Assembly (NCBI RefSeq): GCF_003432485.1
Contig: NZ_QVNQ01000007.1
Span: 310,001-374,000, forward strand
Origin: Actinomadura spongiicola
GTDB lineage: Bacteria > Actinomycetota > Actinomycetes > Streptosporangiales > Streptosporangiaceae
Length of the DNA: 64,000 nucleotides
Direction: 5' to 3'
The position numbers and the translations under genes are program-made. Under the pieces are notes generated by a model. It saw only the letters and a list, made by a program, of their open reading frames with translations. It had not been told where the DNA came from and ran no database searches. Of this stretch, positions 62,012 through 64,000 are shown piece after piece. Position 1 is the stretch's first letter, and every line of letters begins with the position of its first letter.

Positions 62012-62787
62012 TGGGCGCGGGCCACGCCGCCGGGGCGGCGCACCGGCTGTACGTACCGGGCGCCTCACCCGTGCACCGCCTCCCACCGCAGTGCAAGCTC
62101 GTCGCCGTCCTCGCGTTCGTGCTGCTGGTCGTCGCCACGCCACGCGAACGATTCTGGGCGTTCGGCGTGTACGCGCTGCTCCTGGCGGCCGTGGCGGCGA
62201 CCGCGCGGATCCCGTTCGGCACGGTCGCGCGGCGGGTCGTCATCGAGGTCCCGTTCGTGGCGTTCGCGTTCCTCATGCCGTTCGTCGCGAGCGGCGAGAA
62301 GGTCACCGTGCTGGGGCTGGAGCTGAGCGAGAACGGGCTGTGGGGCGCGTGGAACATCCTCGCCAAGGGGACGCTCGGCGTCGTCACCTCGATCCTGCTG
62401 GCGGCCACCACCGAGCCCCGGCTGCTGCTGCTCGGCATCGACCGGCTGCGGATGCCGCAGCTCCTCACGCAGATCGCCACGTTCATGCTCAGATACGGGG
62501 ACGTGGTCGCGGCGGAACTCGGCCGGATGAAGGTGGCGCGGGCGTCCCGCGGCTTCGAGGGCCGCGACCTGCGCGCCACCCGCGTCCTCGCCAAATCGAT
62601 CGGGGCGCTCTTCCTGCGCTCGTACGAACGGGGTGAGCGGGTGCACCTGGCGATGCTGAGCCGCGGCTACGACGGGCGCATGCCCGTCGTGCACGACGTG
62701 AGCGCGACCGCCGCGCAGTGGACGGCCGCCGCGGCCCTGCCGCTGGCCGCCGCGTTCGTGACGCTGGCCGCCTGGACGATGCCATGA
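62011..62787 (+). CDS. cbiQ: ECF transporter transmembrane subunit CbiQ
   Basis: This 258-residue T component has an N-terminal membrane part (LVAVLAFVLLVVATPRERFW, quoted to twenty) with about five helices. The cytoplasmic coupling helices carry the two Ala-Arg-Gly-like motifs, here MKVARASRGFEGRDLRAT and LAMLSRGYDGRMP. It links the ATPase to CbiM. Its stop overlaps the cbiO start (ATGA). Start ATG 62011 overlaps the cbiN stop. Confidence 0.94.
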   Translation: MGAGHAAGAAHRLYVPGASPVHRLPPQCKLVAVLAFVLLVVATPRERFWAFGVYALLLAAVAATARIPFGTVARRVVIEVPFVAFAFLMPFVASGEKVTVLGLELSENGLWGAWNILAKGTLGVVTSILLAATTEPRLLLLGIDRLRMPQLLTQIATFMLRYGDVVAAELGRMKVARASRGFEGRDLRATRVLAKSIGALFLRSYERGERVHLAMLSRGYDGRMPVVHDVSATAAQWTAAAALPLAAAFVTLAAWTMP

Positions 62788-63563
62788 CCGCGGACCTGGG
62801 GGAGGCCCCCACCGTGCCGTCCCTCGACGTCCGGGGCCTGGCCTACGCCTACCCGGACGGCACGCAGGCCCTCTACGGCGTCGACCTCACGATCGACCGG
62901 GGCGAGCGGGTCGCGCTGCTCGGGCCGAACGGCGCGGGGAAGACCACGCTCGTGCTGCACCTGAACGGCATCCTGCACGGCGGCCTAGGCGAGGTCAGGG
63001 TCGGGGGTCTCGCCGTCGACCCGAAGGACAAGCGGACGCTGCGCGAGATCCGCCGGCGCGTCGGCATCGTGTTCCAGGACCCCGACGACCAGCTCTTCAT
63101 GCCGACCGTCCGCGAGGACGTCGCGTTCGGGCCCGCCAACCTCGGGATCCGCGGCGCCGAACTGGACCTCCGGGTCCGGGACGCGCTGGACCGGGTCGGC
63201 ATGCTGGCCGTGGCCGACCGTCCGCCGCAGCACCTCAGCTTCGGGCAGCGCCGCCGCGTCGCGGTCGCCACCGTCCTGGCGATGGAGCCGGAGATCCTGG
63301 TGCTGGACGAGCCGTCCTCCAACCTCGACCCGGCGAGCCGCCGCGAGCTGGCCGAGATCCTTTTGAGCCTGGACGTGACGGTCCTGATGGTCACGCACGA
63401 CCTCCCGTACGCGGCGGAGCTCTGCCCGCGCTCGGTGATCCTCTCGGGCGGGGTCATCGCCGCGGACGCGTCGACCCGCGACGTCCTGATGGACGGCGAC
63501 CTTCTCACGTCCCACCGCCTGGAACTGCCCTTCGGGTTCGACCCGGCCGCCACGGCGCGCTGA
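62784..63563 (+). CDS. cbiO: ECF transporter ATPase CbiO
   Basis: This 259-residue ABC ATPase has Walker A LLGPNGAGKTTLVLHLNG, the Q loop in VFQDPDDQLFMPTVREDVAF (the phrase typical of ECF/CbiO ATPases), signature LSFGQRRRVAVATVLAMEPE, Walker B ILVLDEPSSNLDP and switch histidine VTHDLPYA. The signature is LSFGQ, not LSGGQ, a known CbiO variant. It hydrolyses ATP for nickel/cobalt import. Last gene of the operon; a short GACCG-GCC-CGGTC hairpin lies just after its stop. Confidence 0.95.
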   Translation: MTADLGEAPTVPSLDVRGLAYAYPDGTQALYGVDLTIDRGERVALLGPNGAGKTTLVLHLNGILHGGLGEVRVGGLAVDPKDKRTLREIRRRVGIVFQDPDDQLFMPTVREDVAFGPANLGIRGAELDLRVRDALDRVGMLAVADRPPQHLSFGQRRRVAVATVLAMEPEILVLDEPSSNLDPASRRELAEILLSLDVTVLMVTHDLPYAAELCPRSVILSGGVIAADASTRDVLMDGDLLTSHRLELPFGFDPAATAR

Positions 63564-63719
63564 GACACCGACCCGACCGGCCCGGTCAGGTTCTGTTAAC
63601 AGGCTCGGTCGCGATCGGGTGGATGTTCACGGCGAATGCTCGCGTGCGGTGAATTTTCGGTTCGGGGTTTCAGGTTGCACCCGTGTCATCGTCTTGCCAG
63701 ACTCGGGGAGACCACCAGT

Positions 63720-63738
63720 AATGGTAACGGTTTTCATT
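63720..63738. promoter_or_regulatory. FUR-family (Zur-like) palindrome before the CooC-like gene
   Basis: AATGGTAAC-G-GTTTTCATT is a 9-1-9 inverted repeat with two mismatches. It resembles Zur/Fur boxes of the AATGAAAAC-GTTTTCATT type seen in actinobacteria. It ends 16 bases before the GTG at 63755, where a bound repressor would block expression. Confidence 0.55.
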
Positions 63739-63754
63739 CCGAAATGGGGCAAAC

Positions 63755-64000
63755 GTGAAGGTTGCGTTCGTTGGCAAGGGCGGCAGCGGCAAGACCACCC
63801 TCTCGGCGCTCTTCGCCCGCCATCTGGCGGGGCGCGGGCTGCCGGTGGTGGCCATCGACGCCGACATCAACCAGCATCTCGGCGTGGCGCTCGGCCTGGA
63901 CGAGGCCCGTGCCGCCAAGGTTCCGGCGCTGGGCGACCGGCTCACCGAGATCAAGGAGTACCTGCGCGGGGACAACCCCCGGATCTCCTCGGCGGCCGCG
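63755..64000 (+). CDS. CooC/ParA-like P-loop ATPase (N-terminal part; cut by window edge)
   Basis: Eighty-two codons are visible, from GTG 63755 to the window end. It starts KVAFVGKGGSGKTTLSALFA, a deviant Walker A of the MinD/ParA/CooC class, then VVAIDADINQHLGVALGL with the A' aspartates. The DADINQHLG wording and single-protein layout recall CooC, the ATPase that helps insert nickel into carbon monoxide dehydrogenase. Actinobacteria without that enzyme also carry such ATPases of unknown role. It follows the nickel/cobalt transporter by about 190 bases and sits behind a FUR-type palindrome, which supports a metal-related job. Confidence 0.85.
   Translation, partial: MKVAFVGKGGSGKTTLSALFARHLAGRGLPVVAIDADINQHLGVALGLDEARAAKVPALGDRLTEIKEYLRGDNPRISSAAA

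Overview
The window is very GC-rich, densely coded bacterial DNA. It looks like a filamentous, mycothiol-using actinobacterium. The evidence is GTG/TTG starts, several probable leaderless genes, XRE/DUF397 pairs next to anti-sigma-type ATPases, multiple Hanks-type kinases, an actinobacterial LexA box, a mycothiol-dependent nitroreductase homologue, and a dynamin-like gene pair of the kind known from sporulating actinomycetes. An Actinomadura/Streptosporangiales-type host is my inference; no rRNA or other phylogenetic marker is present.

Layout. 1-5.6 kb: three paralogous membrane Ser/Thr kinases with similar catalytic domains and different tails, with an alpha/beta hydrolase between two of them. 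5.6-8 kb: quinone oxidoreductase, a TetR regulator with a repeat-built N-terminus, and a small unknown protein. 8-12.2 kb: an SOS-type operon (LexA box, DUF6504 protein, DnaE2-type polymerase) in which the polymerase frame has lost its usual stop and runs antisense into a DUF4328 gene. 12.6-15 kb: a two-component system with a small membrane protein. 15.3-18.3 kb: a small protein, a methyltransferase behind a double palindromic operator, and a catabolic-type acetolactate synthase. 18.4-20.4 kb: an XRE/DUF397 pair divergent from a HATPase. 20.5-27.9 kb: a partial cobalamin cluster (cobB, GNAT, unknown, cobL, cobC-like, cobT, fused siroheme synthase/SUMT). 27.9-32.2 kb: two dynamin-like GTPases and ssb with a perfect DnaA box between them. 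32.5-37.9 kb: diguanylate cyclase, ettA, a repeat-bearing non-coding stretch, thioesterase, GNAT, and a small membrane protein. 38-45.7 kb: secreted S37-type peptidase, alpha-glucosidase, truncated haemoglobin, MscS channel, and a divergent pair of small protein and HTH-TPR regulator followed by a GNAT. 45.8-52.5 kb: S9 peptidase, HNH protein, FmdB zinc ribbon, DUF1330, ilvD, NERD protein. 52.6-60.7 kb: amidase, malQ with a repeat-built start, a Cys-rich unknown, pepN, and the mycothiol-type nitroreductase. 60.8-64 kb: an ECF nickel/cobalt transporter (cbiMNQO) behind a Nur-like box, then a partial CooC-like ATPase behind a second FUR-family-like palindrome.

How the parts work together. Most of the window is housekeeping or lineage-core. 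The cob genes and the CbiMNQO transporter both concern tetrapyrrole metals, but the regulatory site at cbiM fits nickel better than cobalt. The strongest leads are the regulatory sites (LexA box, twin operator, Nur-like box, FUR-type palindrome, DnaA box), the run-on polymerase frame, the unknown protein inside the cob operon, and the Cys-rich unknown downstream of pepN. I saw no tRNA, rRNA, CRISPR array, transposase or prophage gene, and no cobalamin riboswitch.
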